Shown here in pieces: positions 8,805 to 16,946 of a DNA stretch of 64,000 nucleotides. Within the stretch, counting starts at the first letter, position 1, and each line of letters starts with the position of its first letter. The notes beneath the pieces were generated by a model. The model had not been told where the DNA came from and did not search any database. It was given only the letters and a program-made list of their open reading frames with translations. Origin of the DNA: Aquipseudomonas alcaligenes (lineage in GTDB: Bacteria > Pseudomonadota > Gammaproteobacteria > Pseudomonadales > Pseudomonadaceae). The position numbers and the translations under genes are program-made. The stretch is from positions 111,630 through 175,629 of the forward strand of contig NZ_FTNW01000008.1 of assembly GCF_900156545.1 (NCBI RefSeq), read 5' to 3'.

Positions 8805-9512
8805 ATGAACACCACTTTCTCTCGCTGGGGCAGCGTTGCCCTGGCACTTTGTCTCAACCTGCTGGCTGGTTGCGCCTACCGCGGCGGCGACGTCGCCAGC
8901 GCCGCGGCCGAACCGCCCAGCGCCGGCTATTCCGCCGCCCAGGGGCAGGTCAGCGGCCGACTGCTGGTGTGGACTGCGGATTTCTCCATCGAGGTGGCTG
9001 ATCTCGGCAAGTCCGCCGAGCAGCTCAGTGCGCGCATGGTCGCCCTCGGCGGCTACGTCGAGGAGAAGAGCGACGACGGCAGTCAGCGCCAGAGTTTCGT
9101 CTACCGCGTGCCCAAGGACGCCTTCAATGAAGCGCTGGGCGATGTCGAGCGCAGCGGCAGCGTGCTGTCGCGCCACGTCAAGGGCGAGGACGTCACCGAG
9201 CAGTACGTCGACGTAGAGACCCGCCTGAAGAACAACCTGGCCCTGCGCGACCGTTTCCGCGACCTGCTGGCCAAGGCCAAGGACGTCAAGGACATCCTGC
9301 TGATCGAGGCGGAGCTCAACCGCATCCAGTCGGAAGTCGACTCGATGGAGGCGCGCATGCGCGTGCTCAAGGACCAGATCCAGATGTCCACCATCCGCGT
9401 CGCGCTCCACCAGCAGGTGCCGCCCAAGCCGGCCACCATCTACGGCCCGCTGGGCTACCTGTACAAGGGCGCCGAGTGGTTCGTGATCAAGCTGTTCGTC
9501 ATCCGCGAGTGA
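8805..9512 (+). CDS. DUF4349-domain lipoprotein
   Basis: A 235-residue lipoprotein. The lipobox LLAGC places the modified cysteine at residue 23. The DUF4349 region begins at about 50 (WTADFSIEVADLGKSAEQLSA) and includes the hallmark stretches GGYVEEKS and FVYRVPKDAFNEAL. A coiled coil follows (residues 130-190: DVETRLKNNLALRDRF... LIEAELNRIQSEVDSMEARM). Many DUF4349 proteins end in a membrane helix; this one ends in a short hydrophobic segment instead. Function unknown; envelope stress roles have been suggested for relatives. A small membrane-protein gene follows after 7 bp. Confidence 0.85.
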   Translation: MNTTFSRWGSVALALCLNLLAGCAYRGGDVASAAAEPPSAGYSAAQGQVSGRLLVWTADFSIEVADLGKSAEQLSARMVALGGYVEEKSDDGSQRQSFVYRVPKDAFNEALGDVERSGSVLSRHVKGEDVTEQYVDVETRLKNNLALRDRFRDLLAKAKDVKDILLIEAELNRIQSEVDSMEARMRVLKDQIQMSTIRVALHQQVPPKPATIYGPLGYLYKGAEWFVIKLFVIRE

Positions 9513-9519
9513 ACTGAGC

Positions 9520-9795
9520 ATGGACGTGCTGCGCATGCTGCTGGCGGTGCTGGCCCTGCTGGCCGGCATTGCCGCGCTGGTGCAGGGTATTGTCGTCGGG
9601 CCGCTGTGGGCCTGGCTGCTGGTCATGGCGCTGGGTTTTCTGCTGGCCTACTGGCTGTGGCCGCGTCACCGTGAGGTGGAGAGCGGCTGGTTCGACGTGC
9701 TGGAACTGCTGGTTGAGCTGCCGGTGAATGCCCTGCTCGGGCTGTTGCGCCTGCTCGGGCGGTTCTTTCGCGATATCGACCTGTCTGGGCCATGA
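9520..9795 (+). CDS. Small membrane protein downstream of the DUF4349 lipoprotein
   Basis: A 91-residue protein with two clear membrane helices at residues 4-24 and 30-48, a short basic linker (WPRHREVESGW), and an amphipathic leucine-rich C-terminal helix. It begins 7 bp after the lipoprotein stop, so the two are probably one operon. No family recognised. Confidence 0.72.
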   Translation: MDVLRMLLAVLALLAGIAALVQGIVVGPLWAWLLVMALGFLLAYWLWPRHREVESGWFDVLELLVELPVNALLGLLRLLGRFFRDIDLSGP

Positions 9796-9888
9796 GGCGT
9801 TGCAGGAAATCGACGGGACGCCCGGCTTGAGCCGGAGCCTCGGTTTGCGGCATGGTGGGTGCAGCCTTCCGATACGGCAGCCAGCGTC

Positions 9889-10419
9889 ATGCACACGTCC
9901 TTTCTGATCCTCCCCGGCTACGGCAACTCCGGGCCCGAGCACTGGCAGAGCCTGTGGCAGCAACAGGATGCGCGTTTCCGCCGGGTCGAGCAGCGTGACT
10001 GGTGGAGTCCGCAATGCAGCGAGTGGGTCGCGACCCTGGAGCGGGCCGTGGCGGCCAGCGGCCCGGATACCGTGCTGGTGGCCCATAGCCTGGGCTGCGG
10101 CCTGGTTGCACACTGGGCGGCGCAGACCCGCCAGCGTATCCGCGCCGCCATGCTGGTCGCACCACCCGACCCCGAGGGCCCTGCGGCTGAGCTGAACATT
10201 CAGGGCTTCGTGCCGGTGCCGGACCTGCCGTTGGCTTTCCCCAGCCTGGTGGTGGCCAGTAGCGACGATCCTTACTCCAGCCTCGAACATGCGCATGCTG
10301 CGGCCGCCCGCTGGGGTAGTCGCTGGCACAACCTGGGCCCGTGCGGCCATATCAATGGCGACAGCGGCCTGGGCGACTGGCCGCAGGGTCGGGCGCTGCT
10401 GGACTCGCTGCTGCGCTGA
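9889..10419 (+). CDS. RBBP9/YdeN-family serine hydrolase
   Basis: A 176-residue alpha/beta hydrolase of the RBBP9/YdeN type. The N-terminal ILPGYGNSGPEHWQSLWQ is the family hallmark, followed by the nucleophile elbow LVAHSLGCG, ASSDDPY (acid), and GPCGHINGDSGLGDWPQG (His). All triad residues are present. Substrate unknown. I chose ATG 9889 because the conserved fold starts three residues later; an ATG ten codons upstream gives an uncharacteristic extension. Confidence 0.9.
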   Translation: MHTSFLILPGYGNSGPEHWQSLWQQQDARFRRVEQRDWWSPQCSEWVATLERAVAASGPDTVLVAHSLGCGLVAHWAAQTRQRIRAAMLVAPPDPEGPAAELNIQGFVPVPDLPLAFPSLVVASSDDPYSSLEHAHAAAARWGSRWHNLGPCGHINGDSGLGDWPQGRALLDSLLR

Positions 10420-10426
10420 AAAGCAA

Positions 10427-10449
10427 AAGCCCCGCACTGGGCGGGGCTT
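10427..10449. terminator. Bidirectional terminator between hydrolase and bfr
   Basis: AAGCCCCGC and GCGGGGCTT form a perfect 9-bp stem between two convergent genes. A residues flank the 5' side, so it can serve bfr on the minus strand (T-run) and the hydrolase on the plus strand. Confidence 0.8.
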
Positions 10450-10468
10450 CTGGCGTAAAGCGACGGGC

Positions 10469-10939
10469 TTATTCGTCCATCTGCGACTGCAGGTAGTTCT
10501 CCAGACCGACCTTCTCGATCAGGCCGAGCTGGGTTTCCAGCCAGTCGATGTGTTCTTCCTCGGACTCGAGGATATCTTCCAGCAGCTCGCGGCTGCCGTA
10601 GTCACCAACGGTTTCGCAGTAGGCGATGGCGGCTTTCAGGTCGGGCAGGGCCGCTTGCTCGAGCTTGAGGTCGCAAGCCAGCATTTCCTTGGTGTTCTCG
10701 CCGATCATCAGTTTGCCAAGGTCCTGCAGGTTGGGCAGACCTTCGAGGAAAAGGATGCGCTTGATCAGCTTGTCCGCATGCTTCATCTCGTCGATGGACT
10801 CGTGGTACTCGTGCTTGCCGAGTTTCTCCAGACCCCAATCCTCGTACATACGGGCATGCAGGAAGTACTGGTTGATCGCCACCAACTCATTGCCGAGGAT
10901 CTTGTTCAGATGCTGAATGACCTTCTTGTCGCCTTTCAT
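10469..10939 (-). CDS. bfr: Bacterioferritin
   Basis: A 156-residue haem-containing ferritin of the typical Bfr length. The ferroxidase ligands are in place: Glu18 (GNELVAINQ), Glu51 and His54 (IDEMKHADKL), a glutamate near 94, and Glu127/His130 (LESEEEHIDWLE). The haem-ligating Met52 is present, so it can form haem-bearing 24-mers for iron storage. The N-terminus is almost that of P. aeruginosa BfrB. No bfd (mobilising ferredoxin) gene is adjacent. The upstream 140 bp are markedly AT-rich and probably hold an iron-responsive promoter, but I could not fix a Fur box. Confidence 0.95.
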   Translation of the reverse strand: MKGDKKVIQHLNKILGNELVAINQYFLHARMYEDWGLEKLGKHEYHESIDEMKHADKLIKRILFLEGLPNLQDLGKLMIGENTKEMLACDLKLEQAALPDLKAAIAYCETVGDYGSRELLEDILESEEEHIDWLETQLGLIEKVGLENYLQSQMDE

Positions 10940-11151
10940 GATATGTGCCTCGCCCTGAGTGGTGATTGGTAATTCAGGAGTCTGCGTCAGAAGTGCTATT
11001 CGGTCAAATATAAGCCATTGAAATATATATGAAAATTAATATAAATAAGAATGTTTAGCTTCCGCGTTTTGGCGCTAACTTATTGAAAGCACGAATAAAC
11101 TTGCTGCCCTCATATGGCCGGGTTCTTCTACGTGATGGTGGAGTCGACGAC

Positions 11152-11517
11152 ATGTTTCTGCGCCTGGCGGCCGATATCCTGGTCGTGATGCACCTGCTGT
11201 TCATCCTGTTCGTGCTGGCTGGCGGCCTGCTGGTGCTGCGTTGGCCGCGCCTGGCTCTGGTGCACCTGCCGGCGGCAGCCTGGGGTGTGGCGGTGGAGTG
11301 GCTGCATCTTTACTGTCCGCTGACCCCGCTGGAGAACCGTCTGCGTCAGGCGGCGGGGCAGGCCGGCTATGAGGGCGGCTTCGTTGAGCATTACCTGATT
11401 CCGCTGATCTACCCGGCCGGGCTGACCCCGCAGATACAGGTCTGGCTGGGGGGCGGGGTGCTGTTGGTCAACGGGATCATCTATGCCTGGCTGCTGGCGC
11501 GCGTGCCGAGGCGCTAG
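11152..11517 (+). CDS. DUF2784 integral membrane protein
   Basis: A 121-residue protein with four membrane helices. It shows the DUF2784 pattern: an N-terminal LAADILVVMHLLFILFVLAGG, then VEWLHLYCPLTPLENRLRQ (the conserved CPLTxxE motif), and FVEHYLIPLIYPAGL. Function unknown. ATG 11152 is chosen because GTGGAG precedes it and because family proteins begin here; an in-frame ATG at 11083 lies in the AT-rich bfr promoter region. Confidence 0.88.
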   Translation: MFLRLAADILVVMHLLFILFVLAGGLLVLRWPRLALVHLPAAAWGVAVEWLHLYCPLTPLENRLRQAAGQAGYEGGFVEHYLIPLIYPAGLTPQIQVWLGGGVLLVNGIIYAWLLARVPRR

Positions 11518-11620
11518 GCACTCTTCTGGGCTGTCATTCAGCGGCCTGATACAGCGCCGCCAGTGGGGGCGGCTTGGCTACACTCGCCTCAACCTCACCA
11601 CAGAACAAGGCAATACGAGT

Positions 11621-12430
11621 ATGCAGAATCGCATGATGATCACCGGTGCCGGCTCGGGGCTCGGTCGCGAGATCGCCCTGCGCTGGGCCCGTGAGGGCTG
11701 GCGTCTGGCGCTGTGCGACGTGAACGAGCAAGGCCTGGCCGAGACCCTGAAGCTGGTCCGCGAGGCCGGTGGCGACGGCTTCACCCTGCGCTGCGACGTG
11801 CGCGACTACAGCCAGCTGACCGCCGTGGCACAGGCCTGCGAGGAGCGCTTCGGCGGGCTCGACGTGCTGGTCAACAACGCCGGCGTGGCTGCTGCCGGCT
11901 TCTTCGCCGACCTCAGCCTGGAAGACTGGGACTGGCAGCTGTCGATCAACCTGATGGGCGTGATCAAGGGCTGCAAGGCTTTCCTGCCACTGCTGCGGGC
12001 GAGCCAGGGCAAGATCATCAACATCGCCTCCATGGCCGCGCTGATGCAGGGCCCGGCGATGAGCAACTACAACGTGGCCAAGGCCGGTGTGGTGGCGCTG
12101 TCCGAGAGCCTGCTGATCGAACTCAAGCCCGAGGGCGTGGCGGTGCATGTGGTCTGCCCGTCGTTCTTCCAGACCAACCTGCTGGACTCCTTCCGTGGCC
12201 CGACTCCGGAGATGAAGCAGCAGGTCGGCAAGCTGCTGGAAGGCAGCCCGATCAGCGCTGCGGATATCGCGGGCTACATCTACGACGAGGTGGCCAAGGG
12301 CGAATTCATGATCCTGCCGCACGAGCAGGGCCGCATGGCCTGGGCGATCAAGCGGCAGAACCCGCAGATCATCTACGACGAGATGACCGTCATGTGCGAG
12401 AAGATGCGTGCCAAGCTGGGCGTGAGCTGA
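11621..12430 (+). CDS. Short-chain dehydrogenase/reductase
   Basis: A 269-residue classical SDR. The NAD(P)-binding TGAGSGLG is at about residues 8-15, the NNAG motif is in VLVNNAGVAAAG, the catalytic serine is in NIASMAAL, and YNVAK carries the catalytic Tyr and Lys. No transmembrane segment. The substrate cannot be told from sequence; the long C-terminal extension after residue 190 (GPTPEMKQQVGKLLEGSP) is seen in SDRs annotated for fatty alcohol or steroid-like substrates. It stands alone, ending in a terminator shared with rapA. Confidence 0.9.
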   Translation: MQNRMMITGAGSGLGREIALRWAREGWRLALCDVNEQGLAETLKLVREAGGDGFTLRCDVRDYSQLTAVAQACEERFGGLDVLVNNAGVAAAGFFADLSLEDWDWQLSINLMGVIKGCKAFLPLLRASQGKIINIASMAALMQGPAMSNYNVAKAGVVALSESLLIELKPEGVAVHVVCPSFFQTNLLDSFRGPTPEMKQQVGKLLEGSPISAADIAGYIYDEVAKGEFMILPHEQGRMAWAIKRQNPQIIYDEMTVMCEKMRAKLGVS

Positions 12431-12444
12431 TTCGCGCGGGTATG

Positions 12445-12473
12445 AAAAAGGGCAGCCGAGGCTGCCCTTTTTG
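12445..12473. terminator. Terminator between SDR gene and rapA
   Basis: AAAAAGGGCAGCC-GAG-GCTGCCCTTTTT is a perfect stem flanked by A-run and T-run, so it can terminate in both directions between the convergent SDR and rapA genes. Confidence 0.92.
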
Positions 12474-12514
12474 TTGCTGGCTGAAGTAGGGCGGGTATAA
12501 CCCGCGCCTGTGAC

Positions 12515-15364
12515 TCAGCCCGCCACCAGCACGCGGATCGCCTCCAGGCGCAGGGCCGCCTTGTCGAGGAAGGCCAGGCCGCTTTCGCGCTGCTTGCGCA
12601 GGGCCTCGATCTCGGCCGGGCGCACGCTCGGGTTGACCGCCTGCAGTGCGCTCATGCGGGCGATTTCCTCGTCCAGAGTGGCGGTGAAGCGCTGCCGTGC
12701 CTCTTCCACACGGCTGCTGTGGCGCGGCGCGATCTTTGCCTCGGCGGCGTTGATCTGCTTGGCCAGTACGTCACGCTGTGCCTGCACGAACTTGTTGGCG
12801 CTGGCGCGTGGCACGGTTTCCAACTGATCGTTGAGGGTGTCGAAGGCGACTTTGCTGGCCAGGTCGTTGCCGTTCGGGTCGAGCAGGCTGCGCAGCGCCA
12901 CCGGTGGCAGGAAACGGCCCAGCTGCAGCGCCTTGGGCGCCACCACTTCGCTGACATAAAGCAATTCCAGCAGCACGGTGCCGGGCTTGAGCGCCTTGTT
13001 CTTGATCAGCGCCACCGCGGTGTTGCCCATCGAGCCGGACAGCACCAGGTCCATGCCGCCCTGCACCATGGGGTGTTCCCAGGTGAGGAACTGCATGTCC
13101 TCGCGGGCCAGGGCCTGGTTGCGGTCATAGGTGACGGTGACCGCCTCGTCGTCGCCGAGCGGGAAGCTGGCGTCCAGCATCTTCTCGCTGGGGCGCAGCA
13201 CCAGGGCGTTTTCCGAGTGGTCCTCGCTGTCGATGCCAAAGGCGTCGAACAGCTCTTCCATGTAGATCGGCAGGGCGAACTGATCATCCTGTTCGAGGAT
13301 TTCCTCGACCAGCCGCTCGCCCTCGCCGGCGCCGCCGGAGTTGAGCTCCAGCAGACGGTCGCGGCCGCTGTGCAGCTCGCCTTCGAGGCGCTCGCGTTCG
13401 GCCTTGGCCTCGCTGAGCAGGGCGTTCCAGGCACCTTCGGCGTGGTCTTCCAGCAGTGGCAGCAGGCGCGGACCGAACTGGTGCTGCAGAGCGTTACCGG
13501 TCGGGCAGGTGTTGAGGAAGGCGTTCAGCGCCTGGTGGTACCACTGGAACAGGCGCTCCTGCGGGCTGTCCTCCAGGTAGGGCACGTGCAGCTGGATGGT
13601 GTGCTTCTGGCCGATCCGGTCGAGACGACCGATGCGCTGTTCCAGCAGGTCCGGGTGGGCCGGCAGATCGAACAGCACCAGATGATGGCTGAACTGGAAG
13701 TTGCGGCCTTCGGAGCCGATCTCGGAGCAGATCAGCACCTGGGCGCCGAATTCCTCGTCGGCGAAGTAAGCCGCGGCGCGGTCGCGCTCAAGGATGCTCA
13801 TGCCCTCGTGGAATACCGTGGCCGGGATGCCGGAGCGCACACGCAGGGCGTCTTCCAGGTCAAGCGCAGTCTCGGCATGGGCGCAGATCACCAGCACCTT
13901 GAACTTCTTGAGCATCTTCAGGGTGTCGATCAGCCAGTCGACGCGCGGATCGAAACGCCACCAGGCCTCGTCATCAGCCTGCGACTGGTAGCGTACCTCG
14001 GGGTACAGCTCGGCGTGCTCGCCGGGTTCCAGCTCGGCGTACTGCTCGGGGTTGGGCAGCGGGTAGGGGTGCAGCTGGCGCTCCGGGAAGCCTTGCACGG
14101 CGGCGCGGGTGTTACGCAGCAGCACGCGGCCGGTGCCGTGGCGATCGAGCAGCTCGCGGATCAGCCGGGCGGCGGCCTCGCTGTCGCCGTCGCTGACGGC
14201 GCCCAGCAGCGCCTCGCCCTCGGCGCCGAGGAAGCGCGCAATGGTGGCGTGGGCTTTATCGGACAGGCGGCCCTCGTCGAGCAGCTCCTGTACCGCTTCG
14301 GCCACCGGGCGGTAGTTGGCGCTCTCGGCGCGGAAGGCGTCGAGGTCGTGGAAACGGTCCGGGTCGAGCAGACGCAGGCGTGCGAAATGGCTTTCCAGAC
14401 CCAGCTGCTCGGGGGTGGCAGTGAGCAGCAAAACGCCGGGGATGACGTTGGCCAGTTGCTCAACCAGACGATATTCGTCGCTGGCCTTCTCCGGGTGCCA
14501 GACCAGGTGGTGCGCCTCGTCGACCACCAGCAGGTCCCAGCTGGCGGCGAAGGCGGCGTCCTGAGCCTTGTCGCTGTCCTTCAGCCACTCCAGGGAGACC
14601 AGCGCCAGCTGGGTGTCCTCGAAGGGGTTGTCGGCATCGCTTTCGGCGAAGCGTTCGGCATCGAACAGCGCCACCTGCAGGTTGAAGCGCCGGCGCATCT
14701 CTACCAGCCACTGGTGCTGCAGGTTCTCCGGGACCAGGATCAGCACGCGGCTGGCACGGCCAGAGAGCAGCTGGCGGTGGATCACCAGGCCGGCCTCGAT
14801 GGTCTTGCCCAGGCCCACTTCGTCGGCCAGCAGCACGCGCGGGGCGATGCGGTCGGCGACCATGCGCGCGATGTGCAGCTGGTGGGCGATCGGCTGGGCG
14901 CGGGCGCCGCCCAGGCCCCACAGGCTGGACTGCAGCAGGCGGCTCTGGTGCTCCAGGGTGTGGTAGCGCAGGGCGAACCAGTTCAGCGGGTCGATCTGCC
15001 CGGCGAACAGGCGGTCGCTGGCCAGGCGGAACTGGATGAAGTTGGACAGCTGGGTTTCCGGCATGCTGACCGGGCGGTGCTCGGCGTCGAAACCGTGGTA
15101 AACCAGCAGGCCGTCGATGTCCTCGACTTCCTGCACAGTCAGCTTCCAGCCCTCGAAGTGGGTGATCTCGTCGCCCGGGGCGAAGCGCACGCGCGTCAGC
15201 GGAGCGTTGCGCAGCGAGTACTGGCGGGTCTCGCCAGTGGCCGGGTAGAGCACGGTGAGCAGGCGGCCGTCGGAAGTGAGGATGGTGCCCAGGCCGAGTT
15301 CCGCCTCGCTGTCGCTGATCCAGCGTTGCCCCGGTTGGTACTGCACAGTGCCACTACTTGCCAT
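12515..15364 (-). CDS. rapA: RNA polymerase-associated ATPase RapA
   Basis: A 949-residue Swi2/Snf2-family ATPase, close to the 968 residues of E. coli RapA. Helicase motif I is DEVGLGKTIEA (about 183-193), motif II is VVDEAHHL, motif III is LLLTATPEQLG, and motifs V/VI are CSEIGSEGRNFQFSHHLVLFDLP and EQRIGRLDRIGQ. The N-terminal Tudor-like region (WISDSEAELGLGTI) that contacts RNA polymerase is present. RapA recycles RNA polymerase stalled in post-termination complexes. Monocistronic; ATG 15364. Confidence 0.97.
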   Translation of the reverse strand: MASSGTVQYQPGQRWISDSEAELGLGTILTSDGRLLTVLYPATGETRQYSLRNAPLTRVRFAPGDEITHFEGWKLTVQEVEDIDGLLVYHGFDAEHRPVSMPETQLSNFIQFRLASDRLFAGQIDPLNWFALRYHTLEHQSRLLQSSLWGLGGARAQPIAHQLHIARMVADRIAPRVLLADEVGLGKTIEAGLVIHRQLLSGRASRVLILVPENLQHQWLVEMRRRFNLQVALFDAERFAESDADNPFEDTQLALVSLEWLKDSDKAQDAAFAASWDLLVVDEAHHLVWHPEKASDEYRLVEQLANVIPGVLLLTATPEQLGLESHFARLRLLDPDRFHDLDAFRAESANYRPVAEAVQELLDEGRLSDKAHATIARFLGAEGEALLGAVSDGDSEAAARLIRELLDRHGTGRVLLRNTRAAVQGFPERQLHPYPLPNPEQYAELEPGEHAELYPEVRYQSQADDEAWWRFDPRVDWLIDTLKMLKKFKVLVICAHAETALDLEDALRVRSGIPATVFHEGMSILERDRAAAYFADEEFGAQVLICSEIGSEGRNFQFSHHLVLFDLPAHPDLLEQRIGRLDRIGQKHTIQLHVPYLEDSPQERLFQWYHQALNAFLNTCPTGNALQHQFGPRLLPLLEDHAEGAWNALLSEAKAERERLEGELHSGRDRLLELNSGGAGEGERLVEEILEQDDQFALPIYMEELFDAFGIDSEDHSENALVLRPSEKMLDASFPLGDDEAVTVTYDRNQALAREDMQFLTWEHPMVQGGMDLVLSGSMGNTAVALIKNKALKPGTVLLELLYVSEVVAPKALQLGRFLPPVALRSLLDPNGNDLASKVAFDTLNDQLETVPRASANKFVQAQRDVLAKQINAAEAKIAPRHSSRVEEARQRFTATLDEEIARMSALQAVNPSVRPAEIEALRKQRESGLAFLDKAALRLEAIRVLVAG

Positions 15365-15523
15365 GAAATGCCCCAGCTGCGAAAAAAGCCGCGTATGTTA
15401 GCGGAACGCTGCGTCGAGGGCGACGGTCCACGGAATCAACGCAGGCGTCCCGAGTCGAAAGTGTAGCCGGTTCAAGTTGGGTACTGTCCGGCCGACAGCT
15501 GGGTTAACCACGGAGAAAAGTCG

Positions 15524-15820
15524 ATGCTGCCGCCCATTCCGCAGAGTCTGGTCCCGGTCACCTCCCAGCAGGACGTACCCAAGCCACGTCCCGATATTCC
15601 TCCGGTGACGCCGTCCAGTGAAAGCGCCAAGGAAAGCGCCATCGAGCTGGACCGGCGCCACCCGCAGGAGACCGAGATGCTCCTGCGCGAGGAGCAGCGC
15701 CGGCGCCAACGGCGTGGCTACAGTGCCGAGGAGCTGGCCGAAGGCGAAGTCGAGGAGGGCGACGAGAAGCTGCTGGAAGAGTTGCCACGCCAGGGCCTGT
15801 GGGTGGATGTGGAAGTCTGA
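15524..15820 (+). CDS. Conserved small charged protein, unknown function
   Basis: A 98-residue hydrophilic protein starting at ATG 15524 after GGAGAAAAGTCG. The N-terminal 35 residues are proline-rich (PPIPQSLVPVTSQQDVPKPRPDIPPV), and the rest is a charged helix (ETEMLLREEQRRRQRRG, then a glutamate-rich run). No signal peptide and no membrane segment. It resembles small Pseudomonas orphans with no assigned role. alkB starts 10 bp after its stop, so co-transcription is likely. Confidence 0.7.
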   Translation: MLPPIPQSLVPVTSQQDVPKPRPDIPPVTPSSESAKESAIELDRRHPQETEMLLREEQRRRQRRGYSAEELAEGEVEEGDEKLLEELPRQGLWVDVEV

Positions 15821-15830
15821 TCGTCGGACA

Positions 15831-16463
15831 ATGCACGCTCACTCTCGTATTTCGACCGCCGTGGACCTGTTCTCCGCTTCCCCCATCGACCTGCCCGGTG
15901 CCGAGCTGGACTTGCGGCCACATTGGCTGGATGCCGCCACCGCCGCCGCCTGGTTCACCGAGCTGGCCCACGATACGCCCTGGGAGCAGCCGCAGCTGTT
16001 CATCCATGGCCGCCATCTCGCCGTGCCGCGCCTGGTGGCCTGGTATGGCGACCCCGAGGCCAGGTACCGCTATTCCGGCCTGGAGCACCAGCCGCTGCCC
16101 TGGACACCGCGGCTGGCGGAGATTCGCGCCCGGGTGCAGGAAGCCTGCGGGCGGCCATTCAATGCCGTGCTGCTCAACTATTACCGAGACGGCAACGATT
16201 CCATGGGCTGGCACAGCGACGACGAGCCGGAGCTGGGCCGCGACCCGCTGATCGCCTCGCTGAACCTCGGGGGTACCCGGCGTTTCGACCTGCGCCGCAA
16301 GGGCACCACGCGCATCGGGCATTCGCTGGAACTGGGCGACGGATCGCTGCTGGTCATGGGCGGGCAGACGCAGCATCATTGGCAGCATCAGGTGGCCAAG
16401 ACCCGCAAGCCGGTGGCGCCACGCATCAACCTCACCTTTCGTCTGATCCGAGGCCGAGCATGA
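15831..16463 (+). CDS. AlkB-family 2-oxoglutarate/Fe(II) dioxygenase
   Basis: A 210-residue AlkB-like oxygenase. The iron-binding H-x-D is in MGWHSDDEPEL, preceded by the nucleotide-recognition stretch FNAVLLNYYRDGNDS. The distal His is in HHWQHQV, and RINLTFR supplies the 2-oxoglutarate-binding Arg pair. It closely follows the ALKBH2/3-like bacterial type that reverses N-alkyl damage in DNA or RNA by oxidative demethylation. It overlaps the next small gene by 4 bp (ATGA). No Ada-like regulator nearby. Confidence 0.92.
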   Translation: MHAHSRISTAVDLFSASPIDLPGAELDLRPHWLDAATAAAWFTELAHDTPWEQPQLFIHGRHLAVPRLVAWYGDPEARYRYSGLEHQPLPWTPRLAEIRARVQEACGRPFNAVLLNYYRDGNDSMGWHSDDEPELGRDPLIASLNLGGTRRFDLRRKGTTRIGHSLELGDGSLLVMGGQTQHHWQHQVAKTRKPVAPRINLTFRLIRGRA

Positions 16464-16615
16464 GCGACGACAAGCTGATCGACTTCACTGCCGAGCGCGG
16501 CAAGCGCATCCATGACCTGCACGACAAGAAGCTCGACGAGATGCGCCAGGCCTTCGCGCAAGCCCTGCCGCTGCCCAAGGGCAAGAGCAAGTCCAAGCCC
16601 AAGAAGAAACGCTGA
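16460..16615 (+). CDS. Small basic protein coupled to alkB
   Basis: A 51-residue protein whose ATG overlaps the alkB stop (ATGA), indicating coupled translation. The C-terminus is strongly basic and repetitive (PKGKSKSKPKKKR), with a helical N-terminal part (FTAERGKRIHDLHDKKLDEMRQAF). The tail suggests nucleic-acid contact, which would fit the AlkB partner, but that is inference. Confidence 0.7.
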   Translation: MSDDKLIDFTAERGKRIHDLHDKKLDEMRQAFAQALPLPKGKSKSKPKKKR

Positions 16616-16658
16616 GTCTGCCTGCGGCGCCCTGTCGCGGCGCCCACCTCACCGGACA

Positions 16659-16672
16659 TTGATCCGGATCAA
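16659..16672. promoter_or_regulatory. Perfect ANR/FNR box
   Basis: TTGAT-CCGG-ATCAA matches the ANR/FNR consensus TTGAT-N4-ATCAA with no mismatch. Its centre lies about 41 bp before a plausible start site, with a -10-like TACTCT at 16694-16699, the geometry of a class II activated promoter. It would induce the small gene at 16739 under low oxygen. Confidence 0.85.
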
Positions 16673-16738
16673 TTCCCGCCGCCGTGCCTCCTCTACTCTG
16701 AAGCCATGCAAGACAAGGCTCAGCTCAAGGAGGCAGCC

Positions 16739-16870
16739 ATGTTCATCGACACAGTAGTTCTCGCCGGTATCGGTACGGTCGCGCTGATGGTCGCCTTCTT
16801 CGGCGGCGTCGGTCTCTTCATCTGGAAGGACTCGCACAAGAAGGCCAAGGTGACCACCAAGGCCGAGTGA
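16739..16870 (+). CDS. 43-residue single-span membrane protein under an ANR box
   Basis: The start ATG 16739 follows a near-perfect ribosome-binding site, AAGGAGG six bases upstream. One membrane helix (residues 5-25, VVLAGIGTVALMVAFFGGVGLFIW) is followed by a lysine-rich tail (KDSHKKAKVTTK). The layout resembles small oxidase-associated subunits such as CcoQ, but no oxidase gene is near. An oxygen-responsive promoter and a strong terminator frame it as an independent unit. Function unknown. Confidence 0.8.
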   Translation: MFIDTVVLAGIGTVALMVAFFGGVGLFIWKDSHKKAKVTTKAE

Positions 16871-16901
16871 TCCTTCCGCAACAGTGCACGCAAGGCATTT
16901 A

Positions 16902-16928
16902 GGGCGACTTCGGTCGCCCGTTTTTTTT
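16902..16928 (+). terminator. Rho-independent terminator
   Basis: GGGCGAC-TTCG-GTCGCCC is a 7-bp stem with a stable UUCG tetraloop, followed by G and eight T residues. It closes the small ANR-controlled gene. Confidence 0.95.
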
Positions 16929-16946
16929 GCCGCCGTTTTTTACCTC

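Noticed and set aside
12719..15466. A 915-codon open frame on the plus strand opposite rapA
   Set aside because: It is the antisense of a well-recognised gene; its composition (Gln, Val, Gly, His-rich, no domain) is what high-GC third positions produce on the opposite strand. The long frames opposite actP, the molybdopterin oxidoreductase and metE are the same effect.
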